Assembly: GCA_950097015.1 (NCBI GenBank)
Contig: CATNEN010000001.1
Location: 24,667,001 to 24,731,000, forward strand
Direction: 5' to 3'
DNA: 64,000 nucleotides
DNA from: Macrostomum hystrix
Taxonomy: Eukaryota > Platyhelminthes > Macrostomidae
Part shown: positions 10,017 to 19,999 of the stretch, in pieces
How the letters are laid out: each line of letters begins with the position of its first letter
Numbering within the stretch: the stretch's first letter is position 1
Position numbers and translations under genes: made by a program
The notes under the pieces: model-generated
Database searches by the model: none
Told to the model about the DNA's origin: nothing
What the model saw: only the letters and a program-made list of their open reading frames with translations

Positions 10017-11672
10017 CCCCGGCCCAGCCACCCACCGGCCAATCACGGCGCAGCTGGGGGAGGGGCAGCCTGGGGCGAGGACCAAAAAGGGCGGCCCAGC
10101 CAACCAGCGCGCAGCCAACACAATGGCGGCTAAGCGGCTTACACCACTGAGCCTTTAACGCCAAAACAACAATGCCAAAAACAACTGCGAGTGCACTTGT
10201 TGCGCGGGGGGGCGAGTGCACTTGAGCAGTGCAAGCGCACGTGCACAACATAATATAGACAATATGATATTTAAGCTAACTATCTTTGTTTGTTCCTTTT
10301 TAAACAGCTATAGCAGTGTAATATGACAATATAATATGGTGCCTAGAAAATGTAGTGTCCTAGTTGTGCCACTATCAGTAGGCCTAGGCCTATTTGATAT
10401 CATTGGATGAGATGCCTAAGCAACAAGATAAGCAAAGGCACATTAGCAGATTTGTTATTGACAAAGTTAATAGGACTAGGTGTACAGGTGGATAGTAGCA
10501 TGGCCAATATAGCATTGGGGCCTAGTCAGTAAAATTAGTAAAATTTTACACCACTTCACACCTCTTCAGATGCAATGCCAGGCCTACGGAGATCACGTTA
10601 GAAAACCTCTGGACTGATCCTGTTAAGGCCGCCACCTTCCTGAGACTACCGACGAGCGAGGTAGAGTGTGAGCGTCCCGAACTAGCCTAAAGGAAGGCTA
10701 CAACATACAACACATTGCTAATCCGGGCTGCATCTCGCTGCTTTTATATATTTTTTGTTAATTAAAAGTAAAGTACTTGTCTTCGTTCCTCGAACCCAGT
10801 TTCTGTTTAAGGCAGTGTTTTCACAGTGTACTCTTTGAGCACTCTTAAGTACTCGTACTCTGGTACTCTTTAAGGGCGTAGCAATAGAGTACTCTGGTAT
10901 TCATTTAAAGTGCGTACTTTGAAGTGGGCGAGTACTTTTTAAAGTGCAACGCATTTCAGTCTGTCATCATCAATCCTAATTTTGTACTATATGAAAGTGT
11001 CAATAATCGCTGGTACATTAGTACATTCTCGCAACGTAAAATTAGTAGATTTATTATATGCATTTTAAAGATACGTTGCTTAGTAAATAACAGATATGTT
11101 ATCAGTCCCATTAATTATACCCTACGTACAGAAGTAACACAACATAATATATATGGTAACGTGGCTTGATGGCACTGCTAATGTGTGTGTCTGCCCATTC
11201 GTGTTGTTGCATGTACAAAACAAGTGCTGTTTGGATAAATCTTTCCTTTAATTATGTTTTACGTTTTTTGACAGATGGGCATAGATAGATAGGTAGATAG
11301 ATCTCATACTGTCTCTCTCACTCTCCGATTCTCCGCGCTCCCTCCCGCTGTTTTAATTTTGTTTATTTTGTTCCCTAATAAAAACATAAATTCACCCTCT
11401 CCCTCCATATGTGGGTCCCACATTCGGCTGTCAGTCAGTCAAGGAGATATTAGCGCTCATCAAGATTTTGATACAGGAGTCAATGATGCAGTAGTCTGCT
11501 CTATTAAAGTGCTTCAGTGAGTATCCTCAGTACAAAGGCCGCTAAGTTTTGGAATATTTATTAAGTTTTTTGTTCATTTTATTGGGTGACATGATCAGAA
11601 GTAAAAAATAATTTCGAAATATTGAGCAATTAATGCACTTCGACCTGCTAAGGTGGCACACCTTCAATCTAG
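10017..11672 (+). repeat. Shared 3' module of the Helentron family (copy A)
   Basis: This 1656-bp segment is identical, on inspection, to 1-1656. Because copy B runs off the window, the true shared length may be longer. Two different right flanks show independent insertions. Near-identity implies recent activity or gene conversion. Confidence 0.9.
11634..11672 (+). repeat. 3' terminus of Helentron copy A
   Basis: The order is the inverted repeat TGCACTTCGACCT (11634-11646), the hairpin AAGGTG-GCA-CACCTT (11650-11664), four bases, then CTAG (11669-11672), followed by TT of the gypsy-1 target. Confidence 0.75.
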
Positions 11673-11674
11673 TT

Positions 11675-12151
11675 TAGAATTAGAAACAAATACTTTGCGT
11701 TTATTCTCACGTGTCCTTGAGTATTTTCCAGATGTTGCGGCGGCTGATCTCGGTGCTGATACTTCAGAAGCTGGTTCCTCCAGGATTGACATGCAGGGGG
11801 CTGACGCAATGGGTGCTGACACAGATGCCGCTGGGGCTAACGCAATGGGTGCTGACGCAGATGGTGCTGACGCAATGGGTGCTGACGCAGATGGTGCTGA
11901 CGCAATGGGTGCTGACGCAGATGGTGCTAACGCAATGGGTGCTGACGCAGATGGTGCTGACGCAGATGGTGCTGACGCAAATGGTGCTGACGCAGATGAT
12001 GCAATGGGTGCTGATACTCGATACTTCGGCTGCTTCTGTGCATTACACAATCTCGACGACTGGGCTGGGTATCGCCGATTCTTAGAGGCCTGCGATTCGA
12101 ATCGGGGTTTACTAGAGGGGCGCGGCCTCGACTCTCGTCCCTCGATATTCA
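11675..12151 (-). pseudogene. pol: gypsy-1 pol, N-terminal linker ahead of protease
   Basis: This is a minus-strand frame, -1 relative to gag, entered at the slippery site 12152-12158. It runs as a basic, Ser/Pro-rich linker, then an Ala/Ser/Pro repeat tract (SAPSASAPIASAP type), then about 40 residues to the Helentron junction. Excising 4787-11672 continues this frame directly into the protease at 4786, so it is the missing N-terminal part of pol. The repeat tract is a minisatellite (next entry) and is odd for a gag-pol linker. Confidence 0.8.
11800..12012. repeat. 15/30-bp minisatellite inside the gypsy-1 gag-pol linker
   Basis: Units GGTGCTGACGCAGAT and GGTGCTGACGCAATG alternate (GCTAACG variants occur). 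The unit length is a multiple of three, so all frames stay open: GADADGADAMG on plus, SAPSASAPIA on minus. Only the minus reading is meaningful, as part of pol. Confidence 0.9.
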
Positions 12152-13048
12152 GTTTCCCTGATATCGGTACTGCTGCTGCTGCTGTGAGCTCTTGCAGTAC
12201 TTGGCAATATGCCCAACTTTGTTACAGTTAAAACATGTCGGCGGAGGCCTCGACTGTTGCTGCGGCTTCAGGTACGTCTTCGGCTGCATGAGCGGCTGAG
12301 GTGTTACCCTCTGGCATTCAGCCTTCCTCCTTTCCTGAATCAGGTCTTCAATCAGCTTCTTCTGCTTATTGATTTCATACTTCTGTCTCTCGATGGTCTC
12401 CTCCATCTTCTTATTCCGATCCTCGTCGAATTGCTCGTCTTTAACAACTCGAACTCCACTCTTGTGTGACATATGCCACGCTGCTTCGATGCGTCTCAAC
12501 ATCCTTCTAGCCTCTTGCAGGCTGGCTGGCTGTGCAAATATTAACTTTTCCCTAGTGTCGGAAGGGATTCTCGCTCCTTTAATGAACTGCTCTACTACTT
12601 CCTCCTCCCTTTGTTCTGCATTCATATTGGGGAATGCTTGCGCAGACAACTCAATCAAGGCATCTGCGAATGAGTCAACGGGCTCATTCCTCCCTTGCAT
12701 TCTACCTCTAAATTCCTCCCTAAACTCGGCTGAGCTTCCTAGTCTTCCGAATCTTTCGATTAGTCTTTCCTTCAACTCCTCATACGTTAAGTCTTCTGGC
12801 AGATTCAACCGCTGAACGGCTGCAAATGCAGTCGCGAGGTCTAGATTAGCTAATAGCTCATTCTTCCTATGTTCATCCTGTTCTAATCCTTCATTGTCGC
12901 ATCTCTGATCAAATGCTTTGAGCCAAATTCTGATGTCCTGGCTAGGTGTGTACTTTTGGATCTTTACGTGTCTCATGGGTCCTAATTCCAGTCTATTTCT
13001 TAATTCTTCTGCTAACAAGCCAATAGCATCATTGATTCCTGCGGCCAT
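12149..13048 (-). CDS. gag: gypsy-1 Gag with one CCHC zinc knuckle
   Basis: A 299-residue retrotransposon capsid/nucleocapsid protein that packages element RNA into particles. The N-terminal part has the helical retrotransposon-gag pattern (IWLKAFDQRCDNEG, about residues 40-60; FREEFRGRMQ region, about 107-117). A Lys/Arg/Gln-rich linker follows, then a nucleocapsid knuckle CFNCNKVGHIAKYC near residue 273. ATG at 13048 is the first in-frame start after the putative primer-binding site. The stop at 12149 directly follows the frameshift heptamer. The ORF is intact, although pol of the same element is broken. Confidence 0.9.
   Translation of the reverse strand: MAAGINDAIGLLAEELRNRLELGPMRHVKIQKYTPSQDIRIWLKAFDQRCDNEGLEQDEHRKNELLANLDLATAFAAVQRLNLPEDLTYEELKERLIERFGRLGSSAEFREEFRGRMQGRNEPVDSFADALIELSAQAFPNMNAEQREEEVVEQFIKGARIPSDTREKLIFAQPASLQEARRMLRRIEAAWHMSHKSGVRVVKDEQFDEDRNKKMEETIERQKYEINKQKKLIEDLIQERRKAECQRVTPQPLMQPKTYLKPQQQSRPPPTCFNCNKVGHIAKYCKSSQQQQQYRYQGN
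12152..12158 (-). promoter_or_regulatory. -1 ribosomal frameshift heptamer GGGAAAC (gypsy-1)
   Basis: Read in the gag frame it is G GGA AAC, immediately followed by the gag stop TGA. This fits the X XXY YYZ rule for -1 slippage and leads into the pol frame. Confidence 0.8.
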
Positions 13049-13100
13049 ACCTTTATCTAACTTTCAAACTGACTGTGTGCTTTAGCTGGATTCCAATCCT

Positions 13101-13117
13101 TTACCGCTGACACCAAG
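13101..13117 (-). promoter_or_regulatory. gypsy-1 putative primer-binding site
   Basis: TTGGTGTCAGCGGTAA on the minus strand begins one base from the inferred LTR end. It is similar in sequence and position to the gypsy-2 site at 33131-33149. Confidence 0.5.
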
Positions 13118-13118
13118 T

Positions 13119-13803
13119 TGTCGTAGGCCTACTTCTTAACTCCCACTGCTTTCACCAATTTGTCGTAGGCTCTCTCCTCTTTGGGTTAAATATCACCGAT
13201 ACTCTTTTATTAAATATTAAAAAAATTGCTTATTTCACACCTTGGATTACCCTTTGAAATAACTCTTAATTTCCCTTGTCTATGACTTAGTTATTCTTCA
13301 TAGGCTAGCTATGTATCCTCTTATTGCATATGCATATATTGTTTAACTTGGCCAGATAGGCTGCTTTCCTTCCAAAATTGGTAGCGTTCTCACGAGTGTC
13401 CGAGCGGCAAGACACTTCTTCCTCTCCTTACTAACTCACAACTGTCTGGCTCTCTGGTTTGTTCCCAGTCTTTCAAGGCTTCCAATGGACTGAAGTTGCC
13501 CAACTTTGCACACAGTGCTGTTCCACCAATCAGGATTTTACCCTCAGCTCTTTAGTTTTACACTCTACTACGGCTTTTTTTTATAACTATCTCCTTCTTT
13601 ATTCTTTCGAATGTTCACCAACTTGTGTATTATCACAGACCTGCTTTTCTCCTTCTCTCTAAAATAATTGAATTCAAACACTTTGAGATTTATTCTCCTT
13701 TGTTTTCTCAGAACTGGGCACGGGGCACCGGTTGGGGATTTTGGGCAAAACTGCATCTATATTTATAGCAAAATTGGGGTGGATGATACGGTGTATTATA
13801 ACA
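13119..13803 (-). repeat. gypsy-1 5' LTR (boundaries approximate)
   Basis: It lies upstream of gag and the primer-binding site. The inferred 3' end is CTACGACA at 13119. The inferred 5' end is TGT... at about 13803. A TATAAATATAG box lies at 13757-13769 on the minus strand. It is homologous block by block to 7617-8145. The partner 3' LTR is outside the window. Confidence 0.6.
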
Positions 13804-14187
13804 AAATGAAAATCGGGAAAAAGCATTTGGCGGGAATTCAACTTATAATTCTACGATAAAATTTGGGCCTGCCTCAGTAGATAGGCAAATAGATGGCTAA
13901 AATATAATATTGGATGAGTTCATGACATACTAGCTAGCCATGTGCAAACCCCGAATCCAAAGAAAAAAATAATACAAATAGGAAATAAACAATTTCACTA
14001 CAAATTAAAAAACCCTTCAGTTAACAATGCAACTGTTTACATAAAAAAATAGAAAAAAAATAAGAACGTCTTGATAAAATCAGAGCAAATAGCTATCATT
14101 GTTTAATAAATACTGGAAAAACTAGCTAATGTAAAGATAATGTCAAAATAGCTAAAATAAGCTAAAGTATAAAAACAAGAAGGCAGA
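13804..14187. other. AT-rich flank, nothing recognised
   Basis: AT-rich intergenic DNA with A-runs and no supported gene. Confidence 0.6.
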
Positions 14188-14191
14188 GCTT

Positions 14192-14851
14192 ATTCCCACG
14201 GTCCCGTGCCGATAATTTCAATTTTATCCACACGGATCCGTGCCGATAATTTTCTGCTTATCCACACGGCAGCTTGTATGAATAGGCTAAGTCTAAAACT
14301 CTTTACATAAATATGCCGTGCCGTTAATTTCAATTTTATCCACAAGGTTCTGTTCTTTAAAACAAGGCCCTTTCGGGTTTGAACATTTTGTTGAACCCTC
14401 AAGCCAATAGATTGACAAAGTTGACAGTGTGTTACGACAGTGTTCTACATTCGACATACACATTCATTAACCGACATTAGTGTCATCCTTTTTAATTATT
14501 GTAATAACAACTTACTAAATCTTTTGTCATCGTTACGTGTTTTCATTCGAAAAGTATTGACTTAAAAAAGTAAGAAGTCTATCTAAGAAAATCATACGAG
14601 TCAACCAGTAGAATTCTAGTCAGCACCAAACTCGTCACACACATTATAAATCATTGCTATTCTTTTACACTATGCATTGATAGTGTACACTATACACTAT
14701 ACTCGGAAGCATAAGCCTTATGCTCAGAGAAGAATAGGTAGGGACTTGAAAGTAGACCTATTCATACAAGCTGCCGTGTAGATAAGCAGAAAATTATCGG
14801 CACATATCCATGTGGATAAAATTGAAATTATCGGCACGGGACCGTGGGAAT
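14192..14851. mobile_element. MITE with about 97-bp terminal inverted repeats and TA target
   Basis: Both ends read inward as TTCCCACGGTCCCGTGCC and stay complementary for about 97 bases with only a few mismatches, reaching TGTATGAATAGG. TA flanks both ends (14190-14191 and 14852-14853), as expected for Tc1/mariner-type insertion. Within the arm, a GTGCCG(A)TAATTT unit recurs two to three times. There is no transposase, so it is a non-autonomous element. Confidence 0.85.
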
Positions 14852-14855
14852 AAGC

Positions 14856-16769
14856 ACTTCCAAACAAGAAAGAACAAGCTTGGTTTAAAATTAAATCATT
14901 TGCTTAGATTCACACATTTCATTAAGTATAAAAACTGTCAATTCTTAACAAGATAGATACTGTCTTGATTATTGATAAACATATAACTAGGTCTAGGCAT
15001 AGCTAGTAGGCCTATATGTAATATAGGTAGGCCTAGCTATATATTTAAATTTATTTTATATAGAAAGTATAAAACTAAAATAAAGAAGCAGTGAGTTGGG
15101 CATACAACTATAACCAGCTATTTTTTAATCATATATTGCTAATAAATAGATGCATTCGATTAAACAGAGATTGTAAAATTCAAGTTAGTCACTGGTTAGC
15201 TTCATACTATGATTGCAGCATGATATAGTAACTAAAATAATATGAAGATCAATTATTCATTAAAAAATCTTTACAAAATTCGTCGAAGCAACATATTTTG
15301 TAAGTTATATCAAAAGAAGAGCTTTGTATCTGCTTCCAATAAAAAGTTATCAACGATTTAAGTTGAAAAAAGTGAAACGTTCCTATCTCGCTAGTGTATT
15401 TTTCCGTAAAAATCAGCCTTTAATAAATTTTCTAAGAAACGAAGTGTCCCGTCCTTCTTCTTCTAGTGGTCCTTGATCCGACGACCGACATACATCGATG
15501 TCGATGCATGTATTATGGAATTGAAACAAAAGAAAGCCATGTAAATTTAAAGATCACAGCGTCACAAAAGCCAAAAGATGTTAAAAAACGAAAAAGACAC
15601 AAATTTGACAAAAAATGTGTTCTAAATAACAAACTTTTTCCGACTAAGGACGATGTACTTTCTGTTGCGCTTGATACGATTTTGGCGGAAATTTAACGGT
15701 ATCTATTTTTATAAGATTCTAAGAAACATTAACTGCATATCATACAGATTCATACTCAACGTGATCAAAGCCTTCCATTCAAACATCTTAAGTGATTCCA
15801 TCAGTTCTGCGTTCTGTGTTTTCTAATCTTAAATATAAATCGCCTTATAGCCATTCTAAAGTGCCATGTTTCATCAAATGTCTTAACGGAGAAATTTCTT
15901 TTCACTGCTTTCAATAGTGAAGTGACGAATTCTTCACTTCTTCTAGAGTATAGACTAGACAGGACATGTTCCCATACATTTACGTTTTGCTATATTAACG
16001 TCGGTTTCTTATGTTCTGGTATACTTCATAATGTAATATAATCTGTTTTAGGTAGATTAAAATAACTATTTGAATAGCCATTGCCCAAGCTTATTACAAT
16101 TAGAGTTTCATAAACACTGAAAAACAAGCTAATAGCTATGAATGTTAATTAATTTAGATCACCTGGCCATTTCCTAGTCCTATGTTAAAAATAATAACAT
16201 AGTTATTGGTAGAACATAATAATAATAATAATAACAATTGGCCTAACATTAATAATAAACTTCTTCTAAATTCCAAAGCACTATATTTATATTGTTTTTA
16301 ATAGTCATTCTAACTTAAATTATAAACATTTTCATCATATTTAAATCTTTTTGCTTACTTAATAAGCGATCAAACTATTTTTTTCTTTAATTTAAGTAGA
16401 TATCTTTTGCCTTCAAACACTAGAAAAGTTAGACTAAAAATATATTTTGTATTTAATCTGCTAACTAGCTAGCTTAGTGATGATAAAGAGCTACTGGTAT
16501 TTTTAACAATATTACTCAAAGCCCAGGTATTTCTAAAAAAATAATAACTAGTGACTTCTATTGAGTTTTAAATCAAATTTTAAGTAGAGTTAAATAAAGT
16601 TAAAATATTTTTTATTATAAAACAATTTCTCATATTCTAAAGACATGAAAGGCATGATTATGCTATTATTACAATAGCTAGTAAAAGCTTAAATAACTTT
16701 GTTATGGCAATTTATATTGTTAAATATCTACCTTTGTTTATAAGGCAAAAGAAATTTATATTCTTTCAG
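14856..16769. other. AT-rich intergenic or intronic DNA
   Basis: There is no gene I can support. A 76-codon Lys-rich open frame at 15466-15696 might be an upstream exon of the next gene, but it has no clear splice sites. (AAT)n occurs near 16220. Confidence 0.5.
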
Positions 16770-17133
16770 CCTGCTCCTTAAATCCTACAAAAATTGGAAA
16801 CAGAAGAAAACTCTGGCTGAAGAAATAGCCAACACATTTGCCATATCAAATACTTCACAAATGCCAAAGCATCATCAGTCTGCAGGTTCTAGTGGAAGGC
16901 ACTCTGACAGGCACAGCAAGAATCAGCAGCAGCAGCAGCATCGTAGGCGTCCTGTAAAGGTAGCCCCACAGCAGGTGCCACAAGAGCCTGTTAGTGATGA
17001 CGATGTTGACGGCAGTGGTGTCAAGGGTCTGGATGTGGTGCCTTATGGCGTGAAGTTTGATGCTTTACTACAGGAATCGGCTTTCAGGCAGCTTGGACAG
17101 CAGAGACCGCAACAGCAGCAGCAGCAGCAGCTG
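16770..17133 (+). CDS. Uncharacterised gene, internal or first coding exon
   Basis: The exon follows the acceptor TTCTTTCAG (16761-16769) and ends at the donor CTG|GTAATT (17134). The frame is open across the whole exon: about 30 residues (NWKQKKTLAEEIANTF region) precede the first Met at 16861. Either translation starts at 16861 or the exon is internal. The sequence has a His/Gln/Arg-rich region with two poly-Gln tracts from CAG repeats, an acidic SDDDVDG patch and a conserved-looking VVPYGVKFDALLQESAF. The splice is phase 0 and joins the exon at 17660. I do not recognise the family. Confidence 0.6.
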
Positions 17134-17659
17134 GTAATTTGCCACAGATGAAATGTTAACACTTGAAGGAACTCTAGATAGATAGAAAATAAGATCAATT
17201 GAACTGCCACCTAGCCTATTCAGGCTTTATGTGTCCTGCACTCAAAATATTATTTTACCTGGGCTTTCAAGATTAGAACACCCGACCTATCGGTAAAAAT
17301 CCGTTAACTCAAAATATTGGGCTTAGACGCTAAATTTACTTTTAAGTGCTCCGCGTGTATAGCTCTGCATGTATTGTTAGTTGGTTCAACCCGTTCAGAC
17401 GGTCCAGAAGCTCCGTCTTGGTGAAGGCCATAGGCCCATATGGCCTATTGACATCGAAAGCTGATGAAATTTGTACTGAGGTTGTGTTGATTGGCGTTCT
17501 GTCAATCAACTGTTCATAATAACTGTTCTAAATTGAATTTATTAGCGCTTTTGGGATAAGGTTGCTCCTTTCAGTACAAGCAACACAAAGTTTCATAGGG
17601 TGTGTAAAAATTGCCCTTGGTACTTCTACTGTTGATGTGACGTGAATCCTTCTCTGCAG

Positions 17660-18286
17660 GGTCTCGTTACAGCATCAGCATCGGCCCGAGCCGAACGCCA
17701 TCCTCTATGGCCAGATCCAAACCTTCTGGGAGCTGCCCTAGCATTGGCAATGTCCTCTGACTGCTCCGAAGGCTCTGAGAGTGGATTTAAGGCATCAAAG
17801 GAAGCCGCGGTGGCAAATTATTTGAAACTGTTCGGATTTAAAACGCTGCCAAGCTGCCTGCCAGAAACTGCGCCATCCAGCGATGATGATGGTGACGCGG
17901 ATTCCGTAACCAGCAGTGACGATGACTTTGATTCGAACAGCGAGTCCGAAACAGAAGACGAAAATTCTGAAACTTTCAGTTGTATTCGCGAGCGAGAGTT
18001 CAACTGGCTGGATACTGACTGCGTCGCAGTGAAAGATGTCGAATTCAACCAACTGAAAGTGTCTTCAATTGCGTCAGTGGCTAATCCGACTCTGTCAGCA
18101 GAGATGGACGCGGCTTCACCGCTTGAGCCGCTGTCACCGCAGCCCCAGCAGACGCCGCCGCTGCTGCTACCACCGCCGCCGCCGCCGCTGCCACCTCTCC
18201 CTGATGCTAGACCGCCGGTGAGGCAGACGCGTGCTCTGAGCGAACTGGACGACGATCTGGACCGATTGCTGATGGAAGATTGACGA
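17660..18286 (+). CDS. Uncharacterised gene, last exon (acidic, poly-Pro C-terminus)
   Basis: The acceptor TTCTCTGCAG ends at 17659. The frame (phase 0) matches the preceding exon and stays open for 208 codons to TGA at 18284-18286. The order is an ANYLKLFGFKTLP motif (about residues 55-70 of this exon), a long Ser/Asp/Glu tract (about 75-110), FNWLDTD, a run of prolines (about 165-185), and an acidic end ELDDDLDRLLMED. The acidic and Pro-rich composition suggests a largely disordered regulatory or adaptor protein. No catalytic motif or membrane segment is seen. With the upstream exon the protein is at least 298 residues. Confidence 0.65.
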
Positions 18287-18289
18287 CTT

Positions 18290-19101
18290 GGCGCACGACG
18301 CGAAGGACACGAAGTCTCATGTCAGCGATGCAAAAATATTTCCAACTGAAATGATTCTTAGAAATGTAGCCTATATTCCCGCCTACAATTTTGTCAAACT
18401 TTCTTTGTACCTTCTGTATAGTTTTTTGTATGCATTTTTGTTGTTTCCACAAAGAATTTAAAATATGATATTTGAGGAAACATTCTACATTCTACAAACT
18501 AGCCACGCACATTTCGGATTTTATAGATTTTCTTGACTTTCACACTACTTTCACACCATTCGTGTTCGAGTAGTAAATAGTGATCATTAGGTATGTGGTT
18601 TCTGCATTTAACAGTTTATTGCGCTAACGATGCATATGCATAAAAATGCTAGGATATCAGTAGCTTTTCTGAAGTTATAGCTACACTTCTATTACCGACC
18701 CTTTCACTTAACGACGCTCTCGTTGATGTCATTAAATGGATCTAAAATGTTGAAAAATGATAGAGGATTGAAATTAATTGCTTGATTCCGGTTTCCGTTG
18801 CTGCTGCTGCTGTTGCTACTAAAAGCAACCGGAAATCAGCAGCACTGGAAAGATATTTTACTTTCAGCAGACAAAACCTCGTATTAAATGGACTTAGCAA
18901 GAAGCAGTAACTAATGCCAATTAATTAGTACTTGGATATATAGTTCGATTGTTATGGTGTTAGTCGTGTGAGCTTGCCTATAAGTTCTATAATCCTTCAA
19001 TTATTGTGAAACACGATGCTTGTGTACGCTCGATAATGAAAGCTTCTGACACAAATGACTGGCAGTCTCACTCCGTCTGCTCTGGGCAGTATTAAAGGAA
19101 A
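18290..19101. other. 3' flank of the preceding gene, no further gene
   Basis: AT-rich DNA. A small stem TTTCCGTTGCT / AGCAACCGGAAA with CTG triplets between the arms lies at about 18790-18835. No other feature is seen. Confidence 0.5.
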
Positions 19102-19273
19102 TGTCAACCAAAGGCCCTAGAATGGAGCCCGTGGTCAATCCTCGAGCCAAACCGACTGCCATCAGTAGCTCGTCGATCCTATCCCAAGTACCCTGGGGGA
19201 ATATTTGGGACCAGCGACTGATTTCGATCAGTCGGTTTGGTTCCGGGCTCCATTCTAGAGCCTTAAGTTGACA
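19102..19273. repeat. Fold-back element (172 bp)
   Basis: The outer arms TGTCAAC.. / ..GTTGACA, the inner perfect 15-bp arms CTAGAATGGAGCCCG (19117-19131 versus 19244-19258), and AAACCGACTG / CAGTCGGTTT are nested in the same order. The whole element can fold on itself. It is probably a short MITE. Confidence 0.75.
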
Positions 19274-19382
19274 TCCCATTTATTTAACATACCGTAGTGC
19301 TATCTGTAGACCAATTAAGGCATTGAATACCCGTTAAATTATATTATATATAACAGGCTTCATGTAGATATATACCATGCCA

Positions 19383-19998
19383 ATTGTGTCTAGTTTCGTT
19401 TGGGCCACAAACGATTGCGTCGACGGAAAGTGTGAAATAGGAAGTGAGCATTTGAACTACCCCCCGTGGTCTTCAGCTGATATCTCAATTCCGTTTTCAA
19501 TTCGCGTTTTTCGCTCCAAACGTTTAGTCTATGGCCATGATTTGGCTTGCGCCATGTGGAAAACGCCTATGACACAAGTCCCTAGAATCACTTAGTGAAC
19601 AATTCCCGTCTGGAAAGTTGTGTCCTATAGCCGTTTTGAATTGGCTTTTGGACGAAAATAGACACAATTCCACTATCGAGAGGTCACGCTTCACACATAA
19701 CTGCCTTGTGTGAAGGTTGTGTCCTAGAATTGTACGTTTCACTGGTTTTTGTAGCCCAAACGAAACTAGACACAATGTATGATTATCGAGAGGTCACGCT
19801 TCACACAACTGCCTTACCGAACGGAAGTGGCCAGCCGTTTTGAATTGGCTTTTGGACGAAAATAGACACAATTCCACTATCGAGAGGTCACGCTTTGCCT
19901 TACCGAACGGTGATTCGGGTTTGGGTGAAGTAATATTTGGGTGATTCGCTTTGGAATTCAATTCCATTCACCTCTCGATAGTGGAATTGTGTCTATTT
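19383..19998. repeat. Composite inverted and direct repeats (fold-back cluster)
   Basis: The 23-bp perfect inverted arms ATTGTGTCTAGTTTCG.. lie at 19383-19405 and 19754-19776. A 63-bp direct repeat containing GACGAAAATAGACACAATTC lies at 19629-19691 and 19833-19895. Its end recurs inverted at 19970-19998. GAGAGGTCACGCTT occurs three times. The cluster looks like several insertions or rearrangements of one small element family. Confidence 0.75.
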
Positions 19999-19999
19999 C

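Larger units (their letters stand above)
4787..11672 (+). mobile_element. Non-autonomous Helentron/Helitron2-like element, copy A (6.9 kb), inserted in gypsy-1
   Basis: The left end starts AGGTCGAAGTGCA (4787-4799). The inverted copy TGCACTTCGACCT (11634-11646) is not at the extreme right but 26 bp inside; it is followed by a hairpin (11650-11664) and CTAG (11669-11672). Known Helentrons have this asymmetric inverted repeat plus 3' hairpin layout and insert at TT. Here TT follows CTAG at the right end of both copies and TT precedes the left end of copy A. Removing this interval puts gypsy-1 pol back in one frame across the junction, which defines the insertion. No Rep/helicase gene is present, so it is non-autonomous. 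The cargo is annotated separately. The alternative is a different class of inverted-repeat transposon, but the absence of a longer target duplication and the offset repeat argue against that. Confidence 0.75.

Noticed and set aside
1-11672. Reading the 1.66-kb direct repeats as LTRs of one element
   Set aside because: Both copies lie at insertion breaks inside gypsy-1, lack a shared TG..CA structure and PBS, and end in an offset inverted repeat plus hairpin. The real LTRs are at 13119-13803 and 7617-8145.
11653-12231. 192-codon plus frame with GADADGADAMG repeats
   Set aside because: It is antisense to gypsy-1 gag-pol and is open only because of the 15/30-bp unit.
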